Shown in pieces: positions 23,184-36,489 of a stretch of DNA of 64,000 nt (position 1 is its first letter; every line of letters begins with the position of its first letter). Origin of the DNA: Lasioglossum baleicum (Eukaryota; Arthropoda; Insecta; Hymenoptera; Halictidae). The notes beneath the pieces are model-generated. The model saw only the letters and a program-made list of their open reading frames with translations. It did no database searches and was not told where the DNA came from. The stretch covers positions 282,593 to 346,592 of the forward strand of contig NW_027469220.1 of NCBI RefSeq assembly GCF_051020765.1, written 5' to 3'. A program made the translations under genes and the position numbers.

Positions 23184-23900
23184 ATGCGCATCCCAAAAAA
23201 CCTGCGCATGCGCATCCCAAAAAATCTGCGCATGCGCATCCCACAAAACCTGCGCATGCGCATCCCACAAAACCTCGCACGTGTTTGTGCTCGACTAGCC
23301 TGCGGGATGCATCCTCTCGCACGTGTTTTTACTCGACTAGCCTGCGGGATGCATCCTCTCGCACGTGTTTTTGCTCGACTAGCCATGCGCATCCCAAAAA
23401 ACCTGCACATGCGCATCCCAAAAAACCTGCACATGCGCATCCCAAAAAACCTGCGCATGCGCATCCCACAAAACCTGCGCATGCGCATCCCACAAAACCT
23501 CGCACGTGTTTTTACTCGACTAGCCTGCGGGATGCATCCTCTCGCACGTGTTTTTACTCGACTAGCCTGCGGGATGCATCCTCTCGCACGTGTTTTTACT
23601 CGACTAGCCTGCGGGATGCATCGTCTCGCACGTGTTTTTACTCGACTAGCCATGCGCATCCCAAAAAACCTGCACATGCGCATCCCAAAAAACCTGCACA
23701 TGCGCATCCCAAAAAACCTGCGCATGCGCATCCCACAAAACCTGCGCATGCGCATCCCACAAAACCTGCGTATGCGCATCCCACAAAACCTCGCACGTGT
23801 TTTTACTCGACTAGCCTGCGGGATGCATCGTCTCGCACGTGTTTTTACTCGACTAGCCTGCGGGATGCATCCTCTCGCACGTGTTTTTGCTCGACTAGCC
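23184..23900 (+). repeat. 717-bp higher-order block
   Basis: It has the same ten-core order as the reference copy. It begins at the point where the 3,351-bp tandem copy stops matching, so it derives from a different exchange. Confidence 0.88.
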
Positions 23901-24849
23901 ATGCGCATCCCAAAAAACCTGCGCATGCGCATCCCAAAAAATCTGCGCATGCGCATCCCACAAAACCTGCGCATGCGCATCCCACAAAACCTCGCACGTG
24001 TTTGTGCTCGACTAGCCTGCGGGATGCATCCTCTCGCACGTGTTTTTACTCGACTAGCCTGCGGGATGCATCCCCTCGCACGTGTTTTTGCTCGACTAGC
24101 CTGCGGGATGCATCCTCTCGCACGTGTTTTTGCTCGACTAGCCATGCGCATCCCAAAAAACCTGCGCATGCGCATCCCAAAAAATCTGCGCATGCGCATC
24201 CCACAAAACCTGCGCATGCGCATCCCACAAAACCTCGCACGTGTTTGTGCTCGACTAGACTGCGGGATGCATCCTCTCGCACGTGTTTTTACTCGACTAG
24301 CCTGCGGGATGCATCCTCTCGCACGTGTTTTTACTCGACTACCCTGCGGGATGCATCCTCTCGCACGTGTTTTTGCTCGACTAGCCATGCGCATCCCAAA
24401 AAACCTGCGCATGCGCATCCCAAAAAACCTGCGCATGCGCATCCCACAAAACCTGCGTATGCGCATCCCACAAAACCTCGCACGTGTTTTTACTCGACTA
24501 GCCTGCGGGATGCATCCTCTCGCACGTGTTTTTACTCGACTAGCCTGCGGGATGCATCCTCTCGCACGTGTTTTTGCTCGACTAGCCATGCGCATCCCAA
24601 AAAACCTGCACATGCGCATCCCAAAAAACCTGCGCATGCGCATCCCACAAAACCTGCGCATGCGCATCCCACAAAACCTCGCACGTGTTTTTACTCGACT
24701 AGCCTGCGGGATGCATCCTCTCGCACGTGTTTTTACTCGACTAGCCTGCGGGATGCATCCTCTCGCACGTGTTTTTACTCGACTAGCCTGCGGGATGCAT
24801 CGTCTCGCACGTGTTTTTACTCGACTAGCCTGCGGGATGCATCCTCTCG

Positions 24850-27390
24850 CACGTGTTTTTGCTCGACTAGCCATGCGCATCCCAAAAAACCTGCACATGC
24901 GCATCCCAAAAAACCTGCACATGCGCATCCCAAAAAACCTGCGCATGCGCATCCCACAAAACCTGCGCATGCGCATCCCACAAAACCTCGCACGTGTTTT
25001 TACTCGACTAGCCTGCGGGATGCATCCTCTCGCACGTGTTTTTACTCGACTAGCCTGCGGGATGCATCCTCTCGCACGTGTTTTTACTCGACTAGCCTGC
25101 GGGATGCATCGTCTCGCACGTGTTTTTACTCGACTAGCCATGCGCATCCCAAAAAACCTGCACATGCGCATCCCAAAAAACCTGCACATGCGCATCCCAA
25201 AAAACCTGCGCATGCGCATCCCACAAAACCTGCGCATGCGCATCCCACAAAACCTGCGTATGCGCATCCCACAAAACCTCGCACGTGTTTTTACTCGACT
25301 AGCCTGCGGGATGCATCGTCTCGCACGTGTTTTTACTCGACTAGCCTGCGGGATGCATCCTCTCGCACGTGTTTTTGCTCGACTAGCCATGCGCATCCCA
25401 AAAAACCTGCGCATGCGCATCCCAAAAAATCTGCGCATGCGCATCCCACAAAACCTGCGCATGCGCATCCCACAAAACCTCGCACGTGTTTGTGCTCGAC
25501 TAGCCTGCGGGATGCATCCTCTCGCACGTGTTTTTACTCGACTAGCCTGCGGGATGCATCCTCTCGCACGTGTTTTTGCTCGACTAGCCATGCGCATCCC
25601 AAAAAACCTGCACATGCGCATCCCAAAAAACCTGCACATGCGCATCCCAAAAAACCTGCGCATGCGCATCCCACAAAACCTGCGCATGCGCATCCCACAA
25701 AACCTCGCACGTGTTTTTACTCGACTAGCCTGCGGGATGCATCCTCTCGCACGTGTTTTTACTCGACTAGCCTGCGGGATGCATCCTTTCGCACGTGTTT
25801 TTATTCGACTAGCCTGCGGGATGCATCCCCTCGCACGTGTTTTTGCTCGACTAGCCTGCGGGATGCATCCTCTCGCACGTGTTTTTGCTCGACTAGCCAT
25901 GCGCATCCCAAAAAACCTGCGCATGCGCATCCCAAAAAATCTGCGCATGCGCATCCCACAAAACCTGCGCATGCGCATCCCACAAAACCTCGCACGTGTT
26001 TGTGCTCGACTAGACTGCGGGATGCATCCTTTCGCACGTGTTTTTACTCGACTAGCCTGCGGGATGCATCCTCTCGCACGTGTTTTTGCTCGACTACCCT
26101 GCGGGATGCATCCTCTCGCACGTGTTTTTACTCGACTAGCCTGCGGGATGCATCCTCTCGCACGTGTTTTTACTCGACTACCCTGATGGATGCATCCTCT
26201 CGCACGTGTTTTTGCTCGACTAGCCTGCGGGATGCATCCTCTCGCACGTGTTTTTACTCGACTAGCCTGCGGGATGCATCCTCTCGCACGTGTTTTTACT
26301 CGACTACCCTGCGGGATGCATCCTCTCGCACGTGTTTTTGCTCGACTAGCCATGCGCATCCCAAAAAACCTGCGCATGCGCATCACAAAAATCCTGCGCA
26401 TGCGCATCCCAAAAAACCTGCGCATGCGCATCCCACAAAACCTGCGTATGCGCATCCCACAAAACCTCGCACGTGTTTTTACTCGACTAGCCTGCGGGAT
26501 GCATCCTCTCGCACGTGTTTTTACTCGACTACCCTGCGGGATGCATCCTCTCGCACGTGTTTTTGCTCGACTAGCCTGCGGGATGCATCCTCTCGCACGT
26601 GTTTTTGCTCGGCTAGCCTGCGGGATGCATCCTCTCGCACGTGTTTTTGCTCGACTAGCCATGCGCATCCCAAAAAACCTGCGCATGCGCATCCCACAAA
26701 ACCTCGCACGTGTTTTTACTCGACTAGCCTGCGGGATGCATCCTCTCGCACGTGTTTTTACTCGACTAGCCTGCGGGATGCATCCTCTCGCACGTGTTTT
26801 TACTCGACTAGCCTGCGGGATGCATCGTCTCGCACGTGTTTGTGCTCGACTAGCCTGCGGGATGCATCCTCTCGCACGTGTTTTTGCTCGACTAGCCTGC
26901 GGGATGCATCCTCTCGCACGTGTTTTTGCTCGACTACCCTGCGGGATGCATCCTCTCGCACGTGTTTTTACTCGACTAGCCTGCGGGATGCATCCTCTCG
27001 CACGTGTTTTTACTCGACTACCCTGATGGATGCATCCTCTCGCACGTGTTTTTGCTCGACTAGCCTGCGGGATGCATCCTCTCGCACGTGTTTTTACTCG
27101 ACTAGCCTGCGGGATGCATCCTCTCGCACGTGTTTTTACTCGACTACCCTGCGGGATGCATCCTCTCGCACGTGTTTTTGCTCGACTAGCCATGCGCATC
27201 CCAAAAAACCTGCGCATGCGCATCCCAAAAAACCTGCGCATGCGCATCCCACAAAACCTGCGTATGCGCATCCCACAAAACCTCGCACGTGTTTTTACTC
27301 GACTAGCCTGCGGGATGCATCCTCTCGCACGTGTTTTTACTCGACTAGCCTGCGGGATGCATCCTCTCGCACGTGTTTTTGCTCGACTAG
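24850..27390 (+). repeat. 2.5-kb segment, copy A of a three-copy family
   Basis: Markers recur 5,795 bp further on near 30,645-33,184, and from there 7,305 bp further on near 38,230-41,005. It contains an 840-bp interval between two TGATGG linkers (26,187-27,026). This copy has private changes in one unit near 26,384-26,393 (ATCACAAAAATCC) and a TTTATTCGAC core near 25,803. Confidence 0.82.
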
Positions 27391-28205
27391 CCATGCGCAT
27401 CCCAAAAAACCTGCACATGCGCATCCCAAAAAACCTGCACATGCGCATCCCAAAAAACCTGCGCATGCGCATCCCACAAAACCTGCGCATGCGCATCCCA
27501 CAAAACCTCGCACGTGTTTTTACTCGACTAGCCTGCGGGATGCATCCTCTCGCACGTGTTTTTACTCGACTAGCCTGCGGGATGCATCCTTTCGCACGTG
27601 TTTTTACTCGACTAGCCTGCGGGATGCATCCCCTCGCACGTGTTTTTGCTCGACTAGCCTGCGGGATGCATCCTCTCGCACGTGTTTTTGCTCGACTAGC
27701 CATGCGCATCCCAAAAAACCTGCGCATGCGCATCCCAAAAAATCTGCGCATGCGCATCCCACAAAACCTGCGCATACGCATCCCACAAAACCTCGCACGT
27801 GTTTGTGCTCGACTAGACTGCGGGATGCATCCTCTCGCACGTGTTTTTACTCGACTAGCCTGCGGGATGCATCCTCTCGCACGTGTTTTTACTCGACTAC
27901 CCTGCGGGATGCATCCTCTCGCACGTGTTTTTGCTCGACTAGCCATGCGCATCCCAAAAAACCTGCGCATGCGCATCCCAAAAAACCTGCGCATGCGCAT
28001 CCCACAAAACCTCGCACGTGTTTTTACTCGACTAGCCTGCGGGATGCATCCTCTCGCACTTGTTTTTACTCGACTAGCCTGCGGGATGCATCCTCTCGCA
28101 CGTGTTTTTACTCGACTAGCCTGCGGGATGCATCGTCTCGCACGTGTTTTTACTCGACTAGCCTGCGGGATGCATCCTCTCGCACGTGTTTTTGCTCGAC
28201 TAGCC

Positions 28206-28898
28206 ATGCGCATCCCAAAAAACCTGCGCATGCGCATCCCAAAAAATCTGCGCATGCGCATCCCACAAAACCTGCGCATGCGCATCCCACAAAACCTCGC
28301 ACGTGTTCGTGCTCGACTAGCCTGCGGGATGCATCCTCTCGCACGTGTTTTTACTCGACTAGCCTGCGGGATGCATCCTCTCGCACGTGTTTTTGCTCGA
28401 CTAGCCATGCGCATCCCAAAAAACCTGCACATGCGCATCCCAAAAAACCTGCACATGCGCATCCCAAAAAACCTGCGCATGCGCATCCCACAAAACCTGC
28501 GCATGCGCATCCCACAAAACCTCGCACGTGTTTTTACTCGACTAGCCTGCGGGATGCATCCTCTCGCACGTGTTTTTACTCGACTAGCCTGCGGGATGCA
28601 TCCTCTCGCACGTGTTTTTACTCGACTAGCCTGCGGGATGCATCGTCTCGCACGTGTTTTTACTCGACTAGCCATGCGCATCCCAAAAAACCTGCACATG
28701 CGCATCCCAAAAAACCTGCACATGCGCATCCCAAAAAACCTGCGCATGCGCATCCCACAAAACCTGCGTATGCGCATCCCACAAAACCTCGCACGTGTTT
28801 TTACTCGACTAGCCTGCGGGATGCATCGTCTCGCACGTGTTTTTACTCGACTAGCCTGCGGGATGCATCCTCTCGCACGTGTTTTTGCTCGACTAGCC
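28206..28898 (+). repeat. 717-type block, 693-bp variant
   Basis: The third long linker lacks one 24-bp unit. The first core has a private T to C change near 28,308 (GTTCGTGC), which creates an extra CpG. Confidence 0.85.
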
Positions 28899-30467
28899 AT
28901 GCGCATCCCAAAAAACCTGCGCATGCGCATCCCAAAAAATCTGCGCATGCGCATCCCACAAAACCTGCGCATGCGCATCCCACAAAACCTCGCACGTGTT
29001 TGTGCTCGACTAGCCTGCGGGATGCATCCTCTCGCACGTGTTTTTACTCGACTACCCTGCGGGATGCATCCTCTCGCACGTGTTTTTGCTCGACTAGCCT
29101 GCGGGATGCATCCTCTCGCACGTGTTTTTGCTCGGCTAGCCTGCGGGATGCATCCTCTCGCACGTGTTTTTGCTCGACTAGCCATGCGCATCCCAAAAAA
29201 CCTGCGCATGCGCATCCCACAAAACCTCGCACGTGTTTTTACTCGACTAGCCTGCGGGATGCATCCTCTCGCACGTGTTTTTACTCGACTAGCCTGCGGG
29301 ATGCATCCTCTCGCACGTGTTTTTACTCGACTAGCCTGCGGGATGCATCGTCTCGCACGTGTTTGTGCTCGACTAGCCTGCGGGATGCATCCTCTCGCAC
29401 GTGTTTTTGCTCGACTAGCCTGCGGGATGCATCCTCTCGCACGTGTTTTTGCTCGACTACCCTGCGGGATGCATCCTCTCGCACGTGTTTTTACTCGACT
29501 AGCCTGCGGGATGCATCCTCTCGCACGTGTTTTTACTCGACTACCCTGATGGATGCATCCTCTCGCACGTGTTTTTGCTCGACTAGCCTGCGGGATGCAT
29601 CCTCTCGCACGTGTTTTTACTCGACTAGCCTGCGGGATGCATCCTCTCGCACGTGTTTTTACTCGACTACCCTGCGGGATGCATCCTCTCGCACGTGTTT
29701 TTGCTCGACTAGCCATGCGCATCCCAAAAAACCTGCGCATGCGCATCCCAAAAAATCTGCGCATGCGCATCCCACAAAACCTGCGCATGCGCATCCCACA
29801 AAACCTCGCACGTGTTTGTGCTCGACTAGACTGCGGGATGCATCCTCTCGCACGTGTTTTTACTCGACTAGCCTGCGGGATGCATCCTCTCGCACGTGTT
29901 TTTACTCGACTACCCTGCGGGATGCATCCTCTCGCACGTGTTTTTGCTCGACTAGCCATGCGCATCCCAAAAAACCTGCGCATGCGCATCCCAAAAAACC
30001 TGCGCATGCGCATCCCAAAAAACCTGCGCATGCGCATCCCACAAAACCTGCGTATGCGCATCCCACAAAACCTCGCACGTGTTTTTACTCGACTAGCCTG
30101 CGGGATGCATCCTCTCGCACGTGTTTTTACTCGACTAGCCTGCGGGATGCATCCTCTCGCACGTGTTTTTGCTCGACTAGCCATGCGCATCCCAAAAAAC
30201 CTGCACATGCGCATCCCAAAAAACCTGCGCATGCGCATCCCACAAAACCTGCGCATGCGCATCCCACAAAACCTCGCACGTGTTTTTACTCGACTAGCCT
30301 GCGGGATGCATCCTCTCGCACGTGTTTTTACTCGACTAGCCTGCGGGATGCATCCTCTCGCACGTGTTTTTACTCGACTAGCCTGCGGGATGCATCGTCT
30401 CGCACGTGTTTTTACTCGACTAGCCTGCGGGATGCATCCTCTCGCACGTGTTTTTGCTCGACTAGCC

Positions 30468-31184
30468 ATGCGCATCCCAAAAAACCTGCGCATGCGCATC
30501 CCAAAAAATCTGCGCATGCGCATCCCACAAAACCTGCGCATGCGCATCCCACAAAACCTCGCACGTGTTTGTGCTCGACTAGCCTGCGGGATGCATCCTC
30601 TCGCACGTGTTTTTACTCGACTAGCCTGCGGGATGCATCCTCTCGCACGTGTTTTTGCTCGACTAGCCATGCGCATCCCAAAAAACCTGCACATGCGCAT
30701 CCCAAAAAACCTGCACATGCGCATCCCAAAAAACCTGCGCATGCGCATCCCACAAAACCTGCGCATGCGCATCCCACAAAACCTCGCACGTGTTTTTACT
30801 CGACTAGCCTGCGGGATGCATCCTCTCGCACGTGTTTTTACTCGACTAGCCTGCGGGATGCATCCTCTCGCACGTGTTTTTACTCGACTAGCCTGCGGGA
30901 TGCATCGTCTCGCACGTGTTTTTACTCGACTAGCCATGCGCATCCCAAAAAACCTGCACATGCGCATCCCAAAAAACCTGCACATGCGCATCCCAAAAAA
31001 CCTGCGCATGCGCATCCCACAAAACCTGCGCATGCGCATCCCACAAAACCTGCGTATGCGCATCCCACAAAACCTCGCACGTGTTTTTACTCGACTAGCC
31101 TCCGGGATGCATCGTCTCGCACGTGTTTTTACTCGACTAGCCTGCGGGATGCATCCTCTCGCACGTGTTTTTGCTCGACTAGCC
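30468..31184 (+). repeat. 717-bp higher-order block
   Basis: It matches the reference order and has a private G to C at 31,102, turning TGCGGG of one short linker into TCCGGG. Confidence 0.88.
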
Positions 31185-33700
31185 ATGCGCATCCCAAAAA
31201 ACCTGCGCATGCGCATCCCAAAAAATCTGCGCATGCGCATCCCACAAAACCTGCGCATGCGCATCCCACAAAACCTCGCACGTGTTTGTGCTCGACTAGC
31301 CTGCGGGATGCATCCTCTCGCACGTGTTTTTACTCGACTAGCCTGCGGGATGCATCCTCTCGCACGTGTTTTTGCTCGACTAGCCATGCGCATCCCAAAA
31401 AACCTGCACATGCGCATCCCAAAAAACCTGCACATGCGCATCCCAAAAAACCTGCGCATGCGCATCCCACAAAACCTGCGCATGCGCATCCCACAAAACC
31501 TCGCACGTGTTTTTACTCGACTAGCCTGCGGGATGCATCCTCTCGCACGTGTTTTTACTCGACTAGCCTGCGGGATGCATCCTTTCGCACGTGTTTTTAC
31601 TCGACTAGCCTGCGGGATGCATCCCCTCGCACGTGTTTTTGCTCGACTAGCCTGCGGGATGCATCCTCTCGCACGTGTTTTTGCTCGACTAGCCATGCGC
31701 ATCCCAAATACCTGCGCATGCGCATCCCAAAAAATCTGCGCATGCGCATCCCACAAAACCTGCGCATGCGCATCCCACAAAACCTCGCACGTGTTTGTGC
31801 TCGACTAGACTGCGGGATGCATCCTTTCGCACGTGTTTTTACTCGACTAGCCTGCGGGATGCATCCTCTCGCACGTGTTTTTGCTCGACTACCCTGCGGG
31901 ATGCATCCTCTCGCACGTGTTTTTACTCGACTAGCCTGCGGGATGCATCCTCTCGCACGTGTTTTTACTCGACTACCCTGATGGATGCATCCTCTCGCAC
32001 GTGTTTTTGCTCGACTAGCCTGCGGGATGCATCCTCTCGCACGTGTTTTTACTCGACTAGCCTGCGGGATGCATCCTCTCGCACGTGTTTTTACTCGACT
32101 ACCCTGCGGGATGCATCCTCTCGCACGTGTTTTTGCTCGACTAGCCATGCGCATCCCAAAAAACCTGCGCATGCGCATCCCAAAAAACCTGCGCATGCGC
32201 ATCCCAAAAAACCTGCGCATGCGCATCCCACAAAACCTGCGTATGCGCATCCCACAAAACCTCGCACGTGTTTTTACTCGACTAGCCTGCGGGATGCATC
32301 CTCTCGCACGTGTTTTTACTCGACTACCCTGCGGGATGCATCCTCTCGCACGTGTTTTTGCTCGACTAGCCTGCGGGATGCATCCTCTCGCACGTGTTTT
32401 TGCTCGGCTAGCCTGCGGGATGCATCCTCTCGCACGTGTTTTTGCTCGACTAGCCATGCGCATCCCAAAAAACCTGCGCATGCGCATCCCACAAAACCTC
32501 GCACGTGTTTTTACTCGACTAGCCTGCGGGATGCATCCTCTCGCACGTGTTTTTACTCGACTAGCCTGCGGGATGCATCCTCTCGCACGTGTTTTTACTC
32601 GACTAGCCTGCGGGATGCATCGTCTCGCACGTGTTTGTGCTCGACTAGCCTGCGGGATGCATCCTCTCGCACGTGTTTTTGCTCGACTAGCCTGCGGGAT
32701 GCATCCTCTCGCACGTGTTTTTGCTCGACTACCCTGCGGGATGCATCCTCTCGCACGTGTTTTTACTCGACTAGCCTGCGGGATGCATCCTCTCGCACGT
32801 GTTTTTACTCGACTACCCTGATGGATGCATCCTCTCGCACGTGTTTTTGCTCGACTAGCCTGCGGGATGCATCCTCTCGCACATGTTTTTACTCGACTAG
32901 CCTGCGGGATGCATCCTCTCGCACGTGTTTTTACTCGACTACCCTGCGGGATGCATCCTCTCGCACGTGTTTTTGCTCGACTAGCCATGCGCATCCCAAA
33001 AAACCTGCGCATGCGCATCCCAAAAAACCTGCGCATGCGCATCCCACAAAACCTGCGTATGCGCATCCCACAAAACCTCGCACGTGTTTTTACTCGACTA
33101 GCCTGCGGGATGCATCCTCTCGCACGTGTTTTTACTCGACTAGCCTGCGGGATGCATCCTCTCGCACGTGTTTTTGCTCGACTAGCCATGCGCATCCCAA
33201 AAAACCTGCGCATGCGCATCCCACAAAACCTGCGCATGCGCATCCCACAAAACCTCGCACGTGTTTTTACTCGACTAGCCTGCGGGATGCATCCTCTCGC
33301 ACGTGTTTTTACTCGACTAGCCTGCGGGATGCATCCTCTCGCACGTGTTTTTACTCGACTAGCCTGCGGGATGCATCGTCTCGCACGTGTTTTTACTCGA
33401 CTAGCCTGCGGGATGCATCCTCTCGCACGTGTTTTTGCTCGACTAGCCATGCGCATCCCAAAAAACCTGCGCATGCGCATCCCAAAAAATCTGCGCATGC
33501 GCATCCCACAAAACCTGCGCATGCGCATCCCACAAAACCTCGCACGTGTTTGTGCTCGACTAGCCTGCGGGATGCATCCTCTCGCACGTGTTTTTACTCG
33601 ACTAGCCTGCGGGATGCATCCTCTCGCACGTGTTTTTGCTCGACTAGCCATGCGCATCCCAAAAAACCTGCACATGCGCATCCCAAAAAACCTGCACATG
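30645..33700 (+). repeat. 2.5-3.0-kb segment, copy B of the three-copy family
   Basis: It holds the equivalent 840-bp interval at 31,982-32,821. A private change at 31,706-31,710 (CCCAAATACC) replaces an A6 tract and deletes one base, shifting phase relative to both other copies. CACATG near 32,883 is a private E-box loss by CpG transition. Confidence 0.82.
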
Positions 33701-34059
33701 CGCATCCCAAAAAACCTGCGCATGCGCATCCCACAAAACCTCGCACGTGTTTTTACTCGACTAGCCTGCGGGATGCATCCTCTCGCACGTGTTTTTACTC
33801 GACTAGCCTGCGGGATGCATCCTCTCGCACGTGTTTTTACTCGACTAGCCTGCGGGATGCATCGTCTCGCACGTGTTTTTACTCGACTAGCCATGCGCAT
33901 CCCAAAAAACCTGCACATGCGCATCCCAAAAAACCTGCACATGCGCATCCCAAAAAACCTGCGCATGCGCATCCCACAAAACCTGCGTATGCGCATCCCA
34001 CAAAACCTCGCACGTGTTTTTACTCGACTAGCCTGCGGGATGCATCGGCTCGCACGTGT

Positions 34060-36489
34060 TTTTACTCGACTAGCCTGCGGGATGCATCCTCTCGCACGTG
34101 TTTTTACTCGACTAGCCTGCGGGATGCATCCTTTCGCACGTGTTTTTGCTCGACTAGCCTGCGGGATGCATCCTCTCGCACGTGTTTTTGCTCGACTAGC
34201 CATGCGCATCCCAAAAAATCTGCGCATGCGCATCCCACAAAACCTGCGCATGCGCATCCCACAAAACCTCGCACGTGTTTGTGCTCGACTAGACTGCGGG
34301 ATGCATCCTTTCGCACGTGTTTTTACTCGACTAGCCTGCGGGATGCATCCTCTCGCACGTGTTTTTGCTCGACTAGCCTGCGGGATGCATCCTCTCGCAC
34401 GTGTTTTTGCTCGGCTAGCCTGCGGGATGCATCCTCTCGCACGTGTTTTTGCTCGACTAGCCATGCGCATCCCAAAAAACCTGCGCATGCGCATCCCACA
34501 AAACCTCGCACGTGTTTTTACTCGACTAGCCTGCGGGATGCATCCTCTCGCACGTGTTTTTACTCGACTAGCCTGCGGGATGCATCCTCTCGCACGTGTT
34601 TTTATTCGACTAGCCTGCGGGATGCATCGTCTCGCACGTGTTTGTGCTCGACTAGCCTGCGGGATGCATCCTCTCGCACGTGTTTTTGCTCGACTAGCCT
34701 GCGGGATGCATCCTCTCGCACGTGTTTTTGCTCGACTACCCTGCGGGATGCATCCTCTCGCACGTGTTTTTACTCGACTAGCCTGCGGGATGAATCCTCT
34801 CGCACGTGTTTTTACTCGACTACCCTGATGGATGCATCCTCTCGCACGTGTTTTTGCTCGACTAGCCTGCGGGATGCATCCTCTCGCACGTGTTTTTACT
34901 CGACTAGCCTGCGGGATGCATCCTCTCGCACGTGTTTTTACTCGACTACCCTGCGGGATGCATCCTCTCGCACGTGTTTTTGCTCGACTAGCCATGCGCA
35001 TCCCAAAAAACCTGCGCATGCGCATCCCAAAAAACCTGCGCATGCGCATCCCAAAAAACCTGCGCATGCGCATCCCACAAAACCTGCGTATGCGCATCCC
35101 ACAAAACCTCGCACGTGTTTTTACTCGACTAGCCTGCGGGATGCATCCTCTCGCACGTGTTTTTACTCGACTAGCCTGCGGGATGCATCCTCTCGCACGT
35201 GTTTTTGCTCGACTAGCCATGCGCATCCCAAAAAACCTGCACATGCGCATCCCAAAAAACCTGCGCATGCGCATCCCACAAAACCTGCGCATGCGCATCC
35301 CACAAAACCTCGCACGTGTTTTTACTCGACTAGCCTGCGGGATGCATCCTCTCGCACGTGTTTTTACTCGACTAGCCTGCGGCATGCATCCTCTCGCACG
35401 TGTTTTTACTCGACTAGCCTGCGGGATGCATCGTCTCGCACGTGTTTTTACTCGACTAGCCTGCGGGATGCATCCTCTCGCACGTGTTTTTGCTCGACTA
35501 GCCATGCGCATCCCAAAAAACCTGCGCATGCGCATCCCAAAAAATCTGCGCATGCGCATCCCACAAAACCTGCGCATGCGCATCCCACAAAACCTCGCAC
35601 GTGTTTGTGCTCGACTAGCCTGCGGGATGCATCCTCTCGCACGTGTTTTTACTCGACTAGCCTGCGGGATGCATCCTCTCGCACGTGTTTTTGCTCGACT
35701 AGCCATGCGCATCCCAAAAAACCTGCACATGCGCATCCCAAAAAACCTGCACATGCGCATCCCAAAAAACCTGCGCATGCGCATCCCACAAAACCTGCGC
35801 ATGCGCATCCCACAAAACCTCGCACGTGTTTTTACTCGACTAGCCTGCGGGATGCATCCTCTCGCATGTGTTTTTACTCGACTAGCCTGCGGGATGCATC
35901 CTCTCGCACGTGTTTTTACTCGACTAGCCTGCGGGATGCATCGTCTCGCACGTGTTTTTACTCGACTAGCCATGCGCATCCCAAAAAACCTGCACATGCG
36001 CATCCCAAAAAACCTGCACATGCGCATCCCAAAAAACCTGCGCATGCGCATCCCACAAAACCTGCGCATGCGCATCCCACAAAACCTGCGTATGCGCATC
36101 CCACAAAACCTCGCACGTGTTTTTACTCGACTAGCCTGCGGGATGCATCGTCTCGCACGTGTTTTTACTCGACTAACCTGCGGGATGCATCCTCTCGCAC
36201 GTGTTTTTGCTCGACTAGCCATGCGCATCCCAAAAAACCTGCGCATGCGCATCCCAAAAAATCTGCGCATGCGCATCCCACAAAACCTGCGCATGCGCAT
36301 CCCACAAAACCTCGCACGTGTTTGTGCTCGACTAGCCTGCGGGATGCATCCTCTCGCACGTGTTTTTACTCGACTAGCCTGCGGGATGCATCCTCTCGCA
36401 CGTGTTTTTGCTCGACTAGCCATGCGCATCCCAAAAAACCTGCACATGCGCATCCCAAAAAACCTGCACATGCGCATCCCAAAAAACCT
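34060..36489 (+). repeat. Long-range copy of 16,340-18,745 (offset 17,720, then 17,744 bp)
   Basis: The segment repeats the order of 16,340-18,745, including the rare TTTATTCGAC core near 34,604 and the TGATGG linker at 34,826. The offset grows by 24 bp near 35,030, where this copy has one more 24-bp unit. A private C to A at 34,793 (GATGAATCC) distinguishes it. It shows exchange between parts of the array more than 17 kb apart. Confidence 0.82.
35504..36220 (+). repeat. 717-bp higher-order block
   Basis: It matches the reference order and has private changes at 35,867 (CACGTG to CATGTG, a CpG transition that destroys the E-box) and at 36,176 (CTAGCC to CTAACC). Confidence 0.88.

Larger units (their letters stand above)
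16545..23236 (+). repeat. Tandem duplication with an exact 3,351-bp period
   Basis: Copies are about 16,545-19,895 and 19,896-23,236. Spacing between matching markers is exactly 3,351 bp throughout, including the private TTTATTCGAC core (16,884 and 20,235) and the TGATGG linker (17,106 and 20,457). One difference was noticed, CATGCTCTC near 20,509 against CATCCTCTC. The near-identity implies a very recent event. Confidence 0.9.

Noticed and set aside
10889..31981. A real giant repeat protein of about 7,000 residues
   Set aside because: Other frames on both strands are open over the same bases, substitutions show no synonymous bias, and there is no unique terminus or domain. The frame is a consequence of module lengths divisible by three.
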